Of a DNA stretch of 64,000 nucleotides, positions 50,295-60,934 are shown one piece after another (position 1 is the first letter of the stretch; each line of letters opens with the position of its first letter). The stretch is from Actinobacillus seminis. Its GTDB lineage: Bacteria > Pseudomonadota > Gammaproteobacteria > Enterobacterales > Pasteurellaceae. A model generated the notes under the pieces. It saw only the letters and a program-made list of their open reading frames with translations. It did no database searches and was not told the DNA's origin. Location of the stretch: assembly GCF_002263215.1 (NCBI RefSeq), contig NZ_NLFK01000006.1, positions 62,001-126,000 on the forward strand, read 5' to 3'. The position numbers and the translations under genes were made by a program.

Positions 50295-51215
50295 ATGATT
50301 AAACAAAGAACATTAAAACAAAGTATCAAGGTGACAGGTGTTGGTTTGCATAGTGGGAATAAAGTTACCCTAACCTTGCGTCCGGCAATGGTAAACACGG
50401 GCGTGATTTATTGTCGCACCGATGTTAACCCGCCGGCGACGTTTCCGGCGAATGCCAATATGGTGCGCGATACAATGCTGTGTACTTGTTTAGTGAATGA
50501 AGATGGCATAAGAATTTCTACCGTGGAGCATTTGAATGCCGCATTAGCCGGATTAGGTATTGATAATATTATTATTGAAGTTGATGCACCGGAAATTCCG
50601 ATTATGGATGGTAGCGCAAGTCCGTTTATTTACTTACTATTGGATGCCGGCATTGAAGAACAAAATGTGCCGAAAAAATTTATTCGTGTTAAACAGCCAG
50701 TGCGTGTTGAAGATGGTGATAAATGGGCGGAATTTAAGCCGTATAACAAAGGTTTCCGTTTAGATTTTACCATTGATTTTGAACATCCGGCGATTGGCAA
50801 AGATGTTCGTCATTATCAAATGGATTTCTCGGCACAAGCGTTCGTACAACAAATCAGTCGCGCGAGAACCTTTGGATTTATGAAAGATATTGAATATCTA
50901 CAATCCCAAGGATTGGCCTTAGGCGGTAGTTTGGATAACGCGATTGTATTGGATAATTATCGCATTTTAAATGAAGACGGATTACGTTTTAAGGATGAGT
51001 TGGTGCGTCATAAAATGTTAGATGCTATCGGCGATTTATACATGGCAGGTTACAATATTATTGGTGACTTTAAAGCCTATAAATCTGGTCATGGCTTAAA
51101 TAACAAATTATTAAGAGCATTGTTAGCAAATCAAGAAGCTTGGGAATTTATTACTTTTGAAGATAAAGATCAGGTTCCACAAGGCTATGTTGCGCCCTCT
51201 CACGTTTTAATTTAA
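50295..51215 (+). CDS. lpxC: UDP-3-O-acyl-GlcNAc deacetylase LpxC
   Basis: Zinc enzyme for the committed step of lipid A synthesis. Zinc ligands: His in [17 protein letters not shown] (about 79), His and Asp in [15 protein letters not shown] (about 238-242). 306 residues from ATG 50295 ([10 protein letters not shown]); a TTG at 50262 is in frame but the family starts at MIKQRTL. Last gene of the dcw cluster. Confidence 0.97.
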   Translation: MIKQRTLKQSIKVTGVGLHSGNKVTLTLRPAMVNTGVIYCRTDVNPPATFPANANMVRDTMLCTCLVNEDGIRISTVEHLNAALAGLGIDNIIIEVDAPEIPIMDGSASPFIYLLLDAGIEEQNVPKKFIRVKQPVRVEDGDKWAEFKPYNKGFRLDFTIDFEHPAIGKDVRHYQMDFSAQAFVQQISRARTFGFMKDIEYLQSQGLALGGSLDNAIVLDNYRILNEDGLRFKDELVRHKMLDAIGDLYMAGYNIIGDFKAYKSGHGLNNKLLRALLANQEAWEFITFEDKDQVPQGYVAPSHVLI

Positions 51216-51230
51216 TTTAGTTATTCAGCT

Positions 51231-51267
51231 AAAAAGCTATATTTCACCGGAAGTATAGCTTTTTTTA
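51231..51267 (+). terminator. Terminator of the dcw cluster after lpxC
   Basis: AAAAGCTATA and TATAGCTTTT form a 10-bp stem with a 12-base loop, followed by TTTTATTT. Confidence 0.9.
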
Positions 51268-51271
51268 TTTA

Positions 51272-51280
51272 AAGTGCGGT
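51272..51280 (+). repeat. DNA uptake signal between lpxC and pheA
   Basis: AAGTGCGGT right after the lpxC terminator. The remaining 96 bases hold the pheA promoter; TACAAT near 51310 is a possible -10 box. Confidence 0.8.
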
Positions 51281-51376
51281 CATTTTTTGTTTTGTTTTTA
51301 CAATCAAAGTACAATAAAATCATTGAATAGAATATCGGAAGCGTTGGCAATTATTTAGAGGATTAAAAAGAAATAT

Positions 51377-52537
51377 ATGGCACTGGATTTAATGGAAATT
51401 CGTCAGCAGATCACACAAATTGATCGTAGTCTGTTGAAATTATTATCGGAACGTCATCGACTCGCTTTTGATGTGGTACGTAGTAAGGAAATTACACAAA
51501 AACCATTACGGGATATTGAGCGGGAACAACAATTATTACAAGAGTTAGTGCAGTTTGCCGAAAATGAAAACTATCAGTTAGAGCCACAATATATCATGGC
51601 GATTTTTCAGCGGATTATTGAAGATTCTGTACTTACCCAACAAGTGTATTTGCAGAAAAAACTGAATGAACAGCGCGAACGGAATATTCATATTGCGTTT
51701 TTAGGCAAACGCGGTTCCTATTCTCACCTCGCTGCGCGCAATTATGCAGCGCGTTATCAAGAACACTTGGTGGAAATGAGTTGTAACACTTTTGAGCAAA
51801 TTTTTGAAAAGGTGCAAAGTGGCGAGGCGGATTATGGCATTTTACCGCTGGAAAATACTACATCCGGTGCCATCAATGAAGTCTATGATTTACTCCAACA
51901 TACCGATTTGTCCTTAGTTGGAGAATTAGCTTATCCGATTAAGCATTGTGTGTTGGTAAATGAACAGGATGATTTAAGAAAAATTGACACCCTGTATAGC
52001 CATCCGCAAGTCATTCAACAATGTAGTCAATTTATCCGCAGTTTAGAGCGTGTACATATTGAATATTGCGAAAGTAGCTCGCATGCCATGCAATTGGTCG
52101 CAAGCCTCAATAAACCGAATATTGCGGCATTGGGCAATGAAGATGGCGGGCATTTATACGGTTTACGCGTATTAAAAAAAGACATTGCCAATCAGGAAAA
52201 TAATATTACGCGCTTTATCGTTTTGGCAAAAAATCCAGTGGTGGTTTCTCCGCAAATTCATACGAAAACCCTTTTGTTGATGAGTACCTCACAGCAAGCC
52301 GGTGCATTAGTGGATGCCTTGTTGGTATTTAAAAAATACCATATTAATATGACGAAATTAGAATCCCGCCCGATTTATGGTAAACCTTGGGAAGAAATGT
52401 TCTATTTGGAAATCGAAGCCAATATTAATCATCCACAAATCCGGCAGGCTTTTGAGGAATTAAAATCTTACAGTAATTATTTAAAAGTACTAGGTTGTTA
52501 TCCAAGTGAAATTGTAAAACCGGCAAAAGTGGATTAG
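51377..52537 (+). CDS. pheA: Chorismate mutase / prephenate dehydratase
   Basis: Bifunctional first enzyme of phenylalanine synthesis (chorismate to phenylpyruvate). The mutase domain (1-90) has [24 protein letters not shown]; the dehydratase domain (about 104-280) has [26 protein letters not shown] and the NNITRFIVL motif; the ACT domain (about 297-380) has the [17 protein letters not shown] loop for feedback inhibition by phenylalanine. 386 residues. No leader peptide rich in Phe codons is visible upstream. Confidence 0.96.
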   Translation: MALDLMEIRQQITQIDRSLLKLLSERHRLAFDVVRSKEITQKPLRDIEREQQLLQELVQFAENENYQLEPQYIMAIFQRIIEDSVLTQQVYLQKKLNEQRERNIHIAFLGKRGSYSHLAARNYAARYQEHLVEMSCNTFEQIFEKVQSGEADYGILPLENTTSGAINEVYDLLQHTDLSLVGELAYPIKHCVLVNEQDDLRKIDTLYSHPQVIQQCSQFIRSLERVHIEYCESSSHAMQLVASLNKPNIAALGNEDGGHLYGLRVLKKDIANQENNITRFIVLAKNPVVVSPQIHTKTLLLMSTSQQAGALVDALLVFKKYHINMTKLESRPIYGKPWEEMFYLEIEANINHPQIRQAFEELKSYSNYLKVLGCYPSEIVKPAKVD

Positions 52538-52590
52538 GGAAATTAAAGTAAGAGTTGAAAGTGCGGTTAAATTTATCCGAGTTTTAAGCG

Positions 52591-52623
52591 AAAAAGCGTT
52601 AAACAGAAGTTTAACGCTTTTTT
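52591..52623. terminator. Terminator after pheA
   Basis: AAAAGCGTTAAAC and GTTTAACGCTTTT form a 13-bp stem with an AGAA loop, then more T. It probably works in both directions for pheA and the convergent permease. An uptake signal AAGTGCGGT lies just before it at 52559-52567. Confidence 0.9.
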
Positions 52624-52642
52624 GTATTCGGTCGAGGTGCGA

Positions 52643-53956
52643 TTAAATTGCTTTTCCGCTGACGTAGAACGCCACTAAAACCACCGTAATAATGATGGTA
52701 CCGACATTGAGTTTTTTGGCTTCGCCACACACGATACGACCGATCACTAAACCGGCAAAACCAAGCATGATACCTGTCACGATATTAGCTGTTAATACGA
52801 TAAATACCGCGCAGATAAGCCCACTCATAGCGCCGATAAAGTCAGAAAAATCTAATTTGTTTACATTGCTGAGCATCAATAACCCCACATACATTAACGC
52901 CGGTGCAGTGGCATAGCTTGGTACCAGTGTTGCTAAGGGTTGGAAGAATAACATCAATAAAAACAGTATGCCGATCACGATGGCTGTAATCCCGGTTTTT
53001 CCTCCCGCCGCAGTTCCGGCAGCGGATTCAATATATACCGCAGCAGGCGCTGTTCCGAAAATAGCGGAGAAAATACTACTTACAGAGTCAGAGGTTAATG
53101 CTTTACCTCCATTGATAATTTGTCCATCTTTGTCTAATAAATTAGCTTGTCCGGCGACGGCGCGAATAGTTCCTGTGGCATCAAACACCGCAGTCATCAC
53201 TAAAGCGAAAACAACAGGTAAAATTTTGGGATCCAATGCCCCAATTATGTCCAATTGCAAAAATAAGGATTGTTCACCAAAACTTGGCATTTTGAAAATT
53301 TGGCCGCTGAATTTGACCTCCGGATCAAATAGTAAACCGACGATCGTAATGGCAATGATAACCCACAAAATGCCACCTTTAATTTGCATTTTTTCCAAGC
53401 CGATGATCAAGGCAAGACCGATAAGGGACATTAATACAGAAAAGGAGGTGAAATCGCCTAATTTTACCGGTAAACCGGCATCATTTCCAACCACAATACC
53501 TACACCATTGGCGGCGATTAATAATAAAAATAAACCAATACCGATCCCCGCGCCTTGAGCAATACTTGCAGGCAGGTTCCGCAAAATCCAGGAGCGTACG
53601 CCGGTTGCGGAGATTAAGGTAAATACCACCCCCATAAAAAAGACTGCACCGAGCGCGACGGGAATACTGACTTGTTGACCTAACACTAAGCTAAATGCAG
53701 TAAAGGCAGTTAAGGAAATCGCACAACCGATTGCCATTGGGGTGTTTGCCCATAAACCGATTAAAATTGAGCCAAAACCGGCGACTAAACAGGTGGCGAT
53801 AAATACGCTTTCGGCTGAAAAACCGGCAGCACTGAGCATATTAGGCACCACAATGACGGAATAAACCATAGCTAAAAAAGTGGTTAATCCGGCAATGATT
53901 TCTTGGCGAAGGTTTGACCCGCGTTTGCTGAGTTCAAAATGGGATTCTAGAGACAT
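52643..53956 (-). CDS. Purine permease, AzgA-like NCS2 family
   Basis: Inner-membrane proton symporter of 437 residues with 12-14 helices for adenine, guanine or hypoxanthine. Family segments: [26 protein letters not shown] (about 17-42), [44 protein letters not shown] (about 247-266) and [18 protein letters not shown]. The closest types are E. coli PurP/YieG/GhxQ; the exact base cannot be told. Confidence 0.88.
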   Translation of the reverse strand: MSLESHFELSKRGSNLRQEIIAGLTTFLAMVYSVIVVPNMLSAAGFSAESVFIATCLVAGFGSILIGLWANTPMAIGCAISLTAFTAFSLVLGQQVSIPVALGAVFFMGVVFTLISATGVRSWILRNLPASIAQGAGIGIGLFLLLIAANGVGIVVGNDAGLPVKLGDFTSFSVLMSLIGLALIIGLEKMQIKGGILWVIIAITIVGLLFDPEVKFSGQIFKMPSFGEQSLFLQLDIIGALDPKILPVVFALVMTAVFDATGTIRAVAGQANLLDKDGQIINGGKALTSDSVSSIFSAIFGTAPAAVYIESAAGTAAGGKTGITAIVIGILFLLMLFFQPLATLVPSYATAPALMYVGLLMLSNVNKLDFSDFIGAMSGLICAVFIVLTANIVTGIMLGFAGLVIGRIVCGEAKKLNVGTIIITVVLVAFYVSGKAI

Positions 53957-54049
53957 AACAATAAGACCTTTTGATTTTATGAGAGAAAATGTGGCTATTG
54001 TACCGAAAAATATTCAATAGTAAACGTTTGCCTAAGGATTTTGTGCAAT

Positions 54050-54078
54050 AAAAAAGATCTGCAAAGCAGATCTTTTTT
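54050..54078. terminator. Terminator between lipoprotein gene and permease
   Basis: AAAAAAGATCTGC and GCAGATCTTTTTT form a perfect stem with an AAA loop. It lies after the OsmB-like gene (minus strand) and before the permease start, so it ends the lipoprotein transcript. Confidence 0.9.
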
Positions 54079-54100
54079 AATGAGTATAGACTGAGATAAG

Positions 54101-54301
54101 TTATTTAATTTGACTGCCGATAAGTCCGCCTAACGCTGCTCCCCCTAAGGTTGCACCGGTTGAGTTACCGATCATATTGCCTGCAACACCGCCAATCGCG
54201 GCACCAATTGCAGTATTTTTTTGTGTTTTATTCATTCCGGAACAAGCACTTAATGTGATTGCTAAAACAAGCATCCCCATGAATTTCATCGTATTTGCCA
54301 T
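54101..54301 (-). CDS. OsmB-like glycine-zipper lipoprotein
   Basis: A 66-residue lipoprotein. The lipobox LSAC places the modified Cys at residue 20. The rest is a glycine zipper, NTAIGAAIGGVAGNMIGN then GATLGGAALGGLIGSQI, which matches OsmB-type proteins. ATG 54301 (MANTMKFMG) has AAGGAG upstream; a start at 54328 lies upstream of that. A TATAAT box is just before the ribosome site. Likely an osmotic or envelope stress protein of the outer membrane. Confidence 0.85.
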   Translation of the reverse strand: MANTMKFMGMLVLAITLSACSGMNKTQKNTAIGAAIGGVAGNMIGNSTGATLGGAALGGLIGSQIK

Positions 54302-54477
54302 TTTTAAACTCCTTATTATATAGTACAAGTATTGCTACTTTCTTTCGCTAAGACCACAGAATACCGAAAAAGTTCAACTTGTTTTTTCCTTGGATTTTTT
54401 CAGATAGTTTTTTCTTTATTCAGTAAAATGTTCTATACTTATGCTTGGTTCTTTTAGGGTAATAGGGGGGAGTATAT

Positions 54478-55497
54478 ATGGCTATTTTGGTTACAGGCGG
54501 CGCTGGATATATCGGTTCACATACCGTTGTTGAATTATTAAATGTGGGGGAAGAAGTCGTCGTTTTAGATAACTTATGTAATTCCTCGTCAAAATCCTTG
54601 CAACGCGTAAGTGAAATTACGGGTAAATCAGTGAAGTTTTATCAAGGCGATATTTTAGATTCGGTGTTATTGTCAAAAATCTTTGCGGAAAATCAAATTA
54701 AATCAGTGATCCATTTTGCAGGACTAAAAGCGGTAGGCGAAAGCGTGCGTAAACCGGCGGAATATTATATGAACAACGTGACCGGTTCTTTGATCTTAAT
54801 GCAAGAAATGAAAAAAGCCGGCGTATGGAATTTTGTTTTCAGTTCTTCTGCTACCGTATATGGCGATCCGGAAATTGTACCGATTACTGAAAATTGTAAA
54901 GTTGGTGGCACCACCAACCCGTATGGCACCTCCAAATTTATGGTAGAACAAATTTTAACCGATATTGCTAAAGCCGAACCACAATTCAGTGTGACTATTT
55001 TACGCTATTTTAATCCGGTGGGTGCCCATAAAAGCGGATTGATCGGTGAGGATCCGAGCGGCATTCCAAATAATCTCTTGCCTTATATCAGCCAAGTGGC
55101 AATTGGTAAATTAGCACAACTTTCGGTTTTTGGTAGCGATTACGATACTCATGACGGTACCGGTGTTCGCGATTATATTCACGTCGTAGATTTGGCTATC
55201 GGGCATTTAAAAGCGCTAAATCGTCACCAAGATAACGCCGGTTTGCATATTTATAACCTTGGAACCGGCAGCGGCTATTCCGTGTTGGATATGGTAAAAG
55301 CCTTTGAAAAAGTAAACAATATTCACATTCCGTATCAATTGGTTGCGCGTCGTCCGGGGGATATTGCGACTTGTTATTCCGATCCGAGTTTGGCAAAACA
55401 AGAATTGGGATGGGTTGCCGAGCGCGGATTAGAAGACATGATGAAAGATACTTGGAATTGGCAAAAAAATAATCCGCAAGGTTATCTGGACGAATAG
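54478..55497 (+). CDS. galE: UDP-glucose 4-epimerase
   Basis: Interconverts UDP-glucose and UDP-galactose, supplying galactose for lipooligosaccharide. SDR Rossmann motif [10 protein letters not shown] (residues 7-16), catalytic SSSATVYGD Ser and Tyr-X3-Lys in NPYGTSKFM (about 149-153). 339 residues. GGGGGGAG ribosome site; TATACT at 54434-54439 is a likely -10 box. The order galE-ampG-adk is the same as HI0351-HI0350-HI0349. Confidence 0.97.
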   Translation: MAILVTGGAGYIGSHTVVELLNVGEEVVVLDNLCNSSSKSLQRVSEITGKSVKFYQGDILDSVLLSKIFAENQIKSVIHFAGLKAVGESVRKPAEYYMNNVTGSLILMQEMKKAGVWNFVFSSSATVYGDPEIVPITENCKVGGTTNPYGTSKFMVEQILTDIAKAEPQFSVTILRYFNPVGAHKSGLIGEDPSGIPNNLLPYISQVAIGKLAQLSVFGSDYDTHDGTGVRDYIHVVDLAIGHLKALNRHQDNAGLHIYNLGTGSGYSVLDMVKAFEKVNNIHIPYQLVARRPGDIATCYSDPSLAKQELGWVAERGLEDMMKDTWNWQKNNPQGYLDE

Positions 55498-55516
55498 TGA
55501 TAGCATCAATCTATTG

Positions 55517-55541
55517 GAAAAGGCGAGTATATCGCCTTTTC
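55517..55541 (+). terminator. Terminator after galE
   Basis: GAAAAGGCGA and TCGCCTTTTC form a 10-bp stem with a GTATA loop; the T tract is part of the stem. Confidence 0.7.
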
Positions 55542-55572
55542 TCAAATAACTAAAAAATCATCAAAAAAATTA

Positions 55573-55581
55573 ACCGCACTT
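55573..55581 (-). repeat. DNA uptake signal at the ampG ribosome-site position
   Basis: ACCGCACTT ends five bases before the ampG ATG, where a ribosome site is expected; no purine-rich site is seen. Confidence 0.8.
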
Positions 55582-55586
55582 TTATT

Positions 55587-56855
55587 ATGACGACGACATT
55601 TTTTCGCCTATTCAGCCAAATTTTCAGCCGTAATATGCTGATTTGTATTTTTACAGGCTTTAGCTCAGGGTTACCTTTTTACATCATTATTTCATTATTA
55701 CCGCTTTGGATGCGCTCGGAAAAAGTCGATTTGGAAACGCTGGGATATTTTACTGTGGTGACCTTACCTTTTTCATGGAAATTTCTGTGGGCACCACTGC
55801 TGGATCGTTTTGTACCGCCATTTTTAGGGCGTCGACGCGGTTGGATGTTGATTTTTCAAGTATTGTTAATCGCTTCCTTAGCTTCCTTTGCTTTCCTTAA
55901 CCCTCATAGCCAATTCGGCTTACTGCTGATTGCCGCGATGGCAACTTTGGTGTCTTTTTTTTCTGCCAGTCAGGATATTGTGCTGGATGCTTATCGGCGC
56001 GAAATTTTGCCGGATAACGAACTTGGTTTGGGCAATTCAATTCATGTGAATGCGTATCGGGTTGCGGGGCTAATACCGGGATCCTTATCCTTAATTTTGG
56101 TCGATTATGTGGATTGGAAAATCACTTTTATTGTGACCGCGCTTTTTATGTTGCCGGGGATTTTCATGACATTATTTTTAAGTCATGAGCCACAAATTGA
56201 ATTAAAACAACAACGTACATTAAAAGAAAATGTTGTAGAACCGTTCAAAGAATTTTTCGGGCGTAAAGGCGTGCTTTCTGCTTTGGGCATTTTATCTTTT
56301 ATTTTCCTATACAAATTGGGTGATAGCATGGCGACTGCATTGATTTCTCCTTTCTATTTGGACATGGGATTTAGCATGACGCAAATTGGTGTTGTGGTGA
56401 AAAATGCCTCGTTATGGCCAATGATTATTGCCGGTATTATTGGTGGGGTGATCATGTTGAAAATTGGGATTAATCGAGCATTATGGTTGTTTGGTTTTGT
56501 ACAAATTATCACCATCCTTGGTTTCGCTTGGTTTGCCAAATTAGGTCCCTTTGAACAAGTGGATACCTTTGCCTTGTTTGCCTTAACCCTTGTTGTAGCA
56601 GCGGAATATATTGGTATTGGGCTGGGAACATCGGCTTTTGTGGCGTTTATGGCACGTGAAACCAATCCACTTTATACCGCCACCCAATTGGCGTTATTTA
56701 CCAGCTTATCTGCTCTTCCACGAGCCACTTTAAATACACAATCCGGCGCGTTAATTCAATATTTGGGGTATTATGATTATTTTTGGTTTTGTTTTTGGCT
56801 GGCGGTTCCCGGAATGTTATGTCTGTTTTGGGTAGCACCTTGGCGCGAAAAATAA
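55587..56855 (+). CDS. ampG: Muropeptide permease AmpG
   Basis: MFS transporter of 422 residues with 12 helices that imports GlcNAc-anhydroMurNAc peptides for murein recycling. AmpG segments: GFSSGLPFYIIISLLPLWMR (about 22-41), FSWKFLWAPLLDRF and SASQDIVLDAYRREIL (about 127-142). It is oriented with galE and adk. The start lacks a Shine-Dalgarno sequence because an uptake signal fills the position; the ATG is still the best choice by family alignment. Confidence 0.93.
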   Translation: MTTTFFRLFSQIFSRNMLICIFTGFSSGLPFYIIISLLPLWMRSEKVDLETLGYFTVVTLPFSWKFLWAPLLDRFVPPFLGRRRGWMLIFQVLLIASLASFAFLNPHSQFGLLLIAAMATLVSFFSASQDIVLDAYRREILPDNELGLGNSIHVNAYRVAGLIPGSLSLILVDYVDWKITFIVTALFMLPGIFMTLFLSHEPQIELKQQRTLKENVVEPFKEFFGRKGVLSALGILSFIFLYKLGDSMATALISPFYLDMGFSMTQIGVVVKNASLWPMIIAGIIGGVIMLKIGINRALWLFGFVQIITILGFAWFAKLGPFEQVDTFALFALTLVVAAEYIGIGLGTSAFVAFMARETNPLYTATQLALFTSLSALPRATLNTQSGALIQYLGYYDYFWFCFWLAVPGMLCLFWVAPWREK

Positions 56856-56920
56856 ATCATTGGTAATACTTGAGTTTCTGCTGCAAGCAAGGTATTTTAT
56901 TAAAGTTTATTTCTATTTGA

Positions 56921-57574
<654 letters not shown>

Positions 57575-57579
57575 TTTCG

Positions 57580-57588
57580 ACCGCACTT
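57580..57588 (-). repeat. DNA uptake signal after adk
   Basis: ACCGCACTT five bases after the adk stop, just before the terminator. Confidence 0.8.
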
Positions 57589-57604
57589 TTGCACCTTTTA
57601 TCAT

Positions 57605-57635
57605 AGCACGGGCTTTTATTGGTTCGTGCTTTTTT
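57605..57635 (+). terminator. Terminator after adk
   Basis: AGCACG and CGTGCT pair around a 14-base loop, followed by TTTTTT. The convergent ligase stop is at 57643. Confidence 0.75.
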
Positions 57636-57642
57636 ATGAAGG

Positions 57643-58485
57643 CTATTTTGTCGCCAAGTCGGTACGTTGGCGCCAATAGGTGGCAAAACGCGGCAAGCCT
57701 TTTTGCGTCAAACCACGATATTTATAGGTGATTACCGTGCCGATCGGCGGTGGGTTTTGGCGTTCTTGTAAATTGAAACCGGAGCCGATTTTAAAGGTTC
57801 CTCGTTGATTTTCGCAGGTCAATGATCCCAGCATATGTTGAAATTTCCCTTGACCGGGATGATGAGCAATGACGGTACATTCTTCATCAAGTGCGGTCTT
57901 TAATTTGAGAATTTGCGAGCTGCGATGTGGTTCGTAAGCGGCTTGCGGATTGCGCAATACCAATCCTTCACCTTTTTGGCTTTCCACTTGTGCCAAATAA
58001 TCCATGACTTGCTGCTTACTTTCGATAGGAATTTGCGGAATAATCTGAATATAGGGCGTGGGATGTTGAGCGAGATATTGCTCCAGAATTGCCAAGCGTT
58101 CAAATAAATTGCCATTAGCATTCGGTACGTCAAACACATAAAGTTTTACTTTTTCCCAGCCTTTGTCTTTTTGTGAGCGCACCACAGAGGAAATGTGTTC
58201 AAATTGATTGCGTTGCGAAAACAATTCTCCGTCAATGGCAAAGGGTGGAAAATCGCGAATAAAATAATGAGGCGGTGTTAAGATTTGGTTTTGTCGGCTA
58301 AATAATTGCGTTCCGTCCCAATAACCGCGAATACCATCAAGTTTTTCACTCATGACCCAACCTTGTAAATCTTGATTATGATAAGTTTCCAATAACATTA
58401 AATTAGAAGAAGTAGCGAGGCTTGGCAGTGTCATAAATGACGTATAAATAAATAACCATAAACTATGAAATATTTTTTTAACCAT
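57643..58485 (-). CDS. ligA: Periplasmic ATP-dependent DNA ligase
   Basis: A small ATP-dependent ligase of 280 residues, homologue of H. influenzae HI1182. Residues 1-26 form a signal peptide (cleavage near LATSS), so it acts in the periplasm. The adenylation motif is EKLDGIRGYWDG with the active Lys near residue 49; further motifs FAIDGELF, EGLVLRNP and LKLKTALDEECTV are present, then an OB-fold with TVITYKYRGLT. In H. influenzae it belongs to the Sxy/CRP-S competence regulon, and a matching site lies upstream here. The name ligA is shared with the NAD-dependent enzyme and is used as in H. influenzae. Confidence 0.9.
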   Translation of the reverse strand: MVKKIFHSLWLFIYTSFMTLPSLATSSNLMLLETYHNQDLQGWVMSEKLDGIRGYWDGTQLFSRQNQILTPPHYFIRDFPPFAIDGELFSQRNQFEHISSVVRSQKDKGWEKVKLYVFDVPNANGNLFERLAILEQYLAQHPTPYIQIIPQIPIESKQQVMDYLAQVESQKGEGLVLRNPQAAYEPHRSSQILKLKTALDEECTVIAHHPGQGKFQHMLGSLTCENQRGTFKIGSGFNLQERQNPPPIGTVITYKYRGLTQKGLPRFATYWRQRTDLATK

Positions 58486-58555
58486 TTTTTTCTCTCCTTC
58501 AACATAAAAGATAGCTTAAAAAAAGGGTATTTTTTCATCCAGAGAAGAGATAAAT

Positions 58556-58577
58556 TTTTGCGATCTGCTACACAAAA
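58556..58577. promoter_or_regulatory. Candidate CRP-S site of the periplasmic ligase gene
   Basis: One half is a perfect TTTTGCGATCT; the other (GCTACACAAAA) keeps the outer AAAA and a C on each side of the mismatch. The centre lies 81 bases before the ligase start, close to the 77 bases seen for comN. The site lies in the 237-base gap between the ligase and the haem receptor; the gap otherwise holds one uptake signal and a hairpin. Confidence 0.65.
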
Positions 58578-58585
58578 AAGAGAAA

Positions 58586-58594
58586 AAGTGCGGT
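58586..58594 (+). repeat. DNA uptake signal next to the ligase CRP-S site
   Basis: AAGTGCGGT eight bases from the CRP-S candidate. Confidence 0.8.
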
Positions 58595-58677
58595 CATTTT
58601 TGCGATATTTTTGCCAATGGATTGTGTTACTCGTGGTAGTGAAGGAGTTTTCAGATTAGCGGTTTGATAAGTAAAAG

Positions 58678-58711
58678 TTAATACTCTTAACTCAAGAGTT
58701 AAGAGTATTAA
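58678..58711 (-). terminator. Long perfect hairpin after the haem receptor
   Basis: TTAATACTCTTAACTC and its exact complement form a 16-bp stem with a 2-base turn, 12 bases after the receptor stop on the minus strand. It is followed by TTTTAC, so it can end the haem operon transcript. Confidence 0.7.
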
Positions 58712-58722
58712 GACAAGACTGA

Positions 58723-60907
58723 TTAAAATTCGTAACGTACTCCTATGTTAAAATTGCGTCCCGGTGCACTATAAGCATCAGCATTTGCATGATTTAAGGC
58801 AAGTGTGCGATCCGCGGCGGAAGATGAAGATTGTACAGCAAAATAGGAAATATCCGCCCAGTTCCAATATTTACGATTAAATAAATTCGTTATATTGGCA
58901 GTGAGCAGCAAATTTTCTAATGGGCGCCAGTAAGCTCCGATATCAACTAAATTAACTGAGTATGTTGGATTATAAATAGTACCTTCAATATCCTTGTCTG
59001 CTTTGGCACGAATATGAGTTAAAGAAATATTTCCACCAAATCGTTCTCCTTCATAACCTAACCCTGCTTGAAGTTTGAGCGGTTGAACAGTATTAATCGG
59101 TGTTTTTTCAGCATTATTTTTGGCGTTGCCTCGGGTATAAGCAATGCCACCTGAAATATAGAAGGGGTCAATAAATTTCCATTTAGCATTTGCGGTAACA
59201 CCGTAAATTTTAGCACTGTCCAAGTTTTGGTATTGAACTAATGGGTTATAGCGTGGTGTAGAACGGGATTTCCAATCAATAAAGTGTTTATATTTATTGT
59301 AGTAAGCTGCAATATCGTATTGAAATTGCTTATGGTGTCCTTTTATCCCGAGATTGAAATTATGTGCAGTTTCAGGTTTCAAATTCGGATTTCCAATAAC
59401 TGCATAGGCATAAGAAATCTGCCGAGATCCGACACGAATCACACCTGAATTGCCGAAGGAGGAACTAAACTGCTGAGCAGAGGGGGGGTTGTATTCCTCG
59501 GGAATATTGGAAATAAGGTTCAAAAAGCGCATTAATTTTCCAATTTAAACTTAATTTAGGTAATAATGCGGTTTTATTTTGATTTTTTACCGGTGCGTAT
59601 TCTTCGGCGATCTGTTTATAACCTGCAGTAGAAGGATCATGATGATAATATAGCATTCCTAGATGAGGTTTTATGACAAAATTGCCTAGCGCAAATTCAT
59701 CTTCAAGGTATACATACGCTTTAATTTGTTTACTGTTAGCCATAGGGGAGATGGTTTCATTACTCGAACAAGTCGGACAGTCGAATTGGGAGGTAAAATC
59801 AGTATATTGAAAAGCGAGACCATAACGTAATGTTTGCGGAATGGCTGTATTTACAAAAGTCGTCAAATCGCTATTAATCCCGTAAAGTTTTTGCCGGGTA
59901 TTAGCGGATTCTACACGCTCCGCCCGATCGGACAAACGAGATCGAAAATTTCCAACTTTACTGTTTTGAATGTACGCCAGTGTCTTGGCATGATTTATCC
60001 AACCTTGATGATTTTGGTATTCATGGAGCAAAGAGAGGCGTGTCCGACGATTTTTATCTTGGCTGGTTCCATCTATTTGTGTTCCCGTTGCACGGTCAAT
60101 TCGTGCACCGTTAGAGGAGCGTAAATCAGTTGTTTTTCTACCGTAATAATGTTCAAGGCTGAGGAGTATGTCATTATGATCATCAAATTGATAACCGTTT
60201 TTCACCAAAATATATTGGTTTTTATAATTTGCCGGATCCGGTTTAGTGCGATCCGATCCATCTCCACCTACGGTTCCGTGATTATCGGTTTCATTGCCTT
60301 TGCGTCCGGAAACAAGCAATAAGCCTTGATTGCGTCCCTTTTTTACTGCGCCAGCTATGATACCATAGATAGAGTTATCCTCACTATCGTAACCGGTGGC
60401 AACAAATCCTCCTACATTGCCTGAACGAATAAGATCACTTGGATCGAGCGTGGTTAAATCTACGCCACCGGACAATGATCGATAAGAGCCGGTATAGTTG
60501 ATTTTAGCTGATCGTAATGCACCGGGTTCAACAGTATTAAGCCCGCCGAAATTAATGCCAAGGGAAACAAAGAGTTTGTTTTCTTGTGTTTCGGGTAAAG
60601 GAATACCGTCAAGTGTAGTAGCAACACGATTTCCTTGTAAGCCACGTATATTGATACTGTCATTACCGGCGCGGGAACGTTGTAATTCATTGACTTGAAC
60701 ATCAAGCTGATCTTTTAATAATGCTTTTAAATTACGAGGTTGTTGTTGCGCAATCTGATCTTTGGCAATTGTTACATTATTATTTGTTTGTACGGTTATT
60801 TCAATTGGATCAAGCGTATTACTATTATCTTCACCAATCGCAGGTGTTACTGCACAAACGGTAGTAACAAAAATTGCAAGAGGGGTTAACTTTATTCTTT
60901 TTTTCAT
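58723..60907 (-). pseudogene. TonB-dependent haem receptor, frameshift in a C7 tract
   Basis: Outer-membrane receptor at the end of the haem operon. Residues 1-25 are a signal peptide; the plug (about 30-150) has LDPIEITVQTNN and ALLKDQLDVQV; the barrel ends in VRYEF with the terminal Phe. NPNLKPETAHNFNLGIKG and ANITNLFNRKYWNW are TonB-receptor boxes. The frame breaks at seven C on the coding strand (G at 59482-59488); six would read SRGIQPPSAQQFSSS and give 727 residues. It is 27 bases after hutZ, in one operon. Ligand (haem, haemoglobin or haem carrier) is inferred from the neighbours. Confidence 0.8.
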
Positions 60908-60934
60908 TATGCTAATATCCTGTCAATCAAAACG

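Noticed and set aside
52968-53558. 196-residue open frame opposite the purine permease
   Set aside because: It is antisense to a well-supported membrane protein; Pro/Ile/Asn-rich composition is an artefact of hydrophobic codons.
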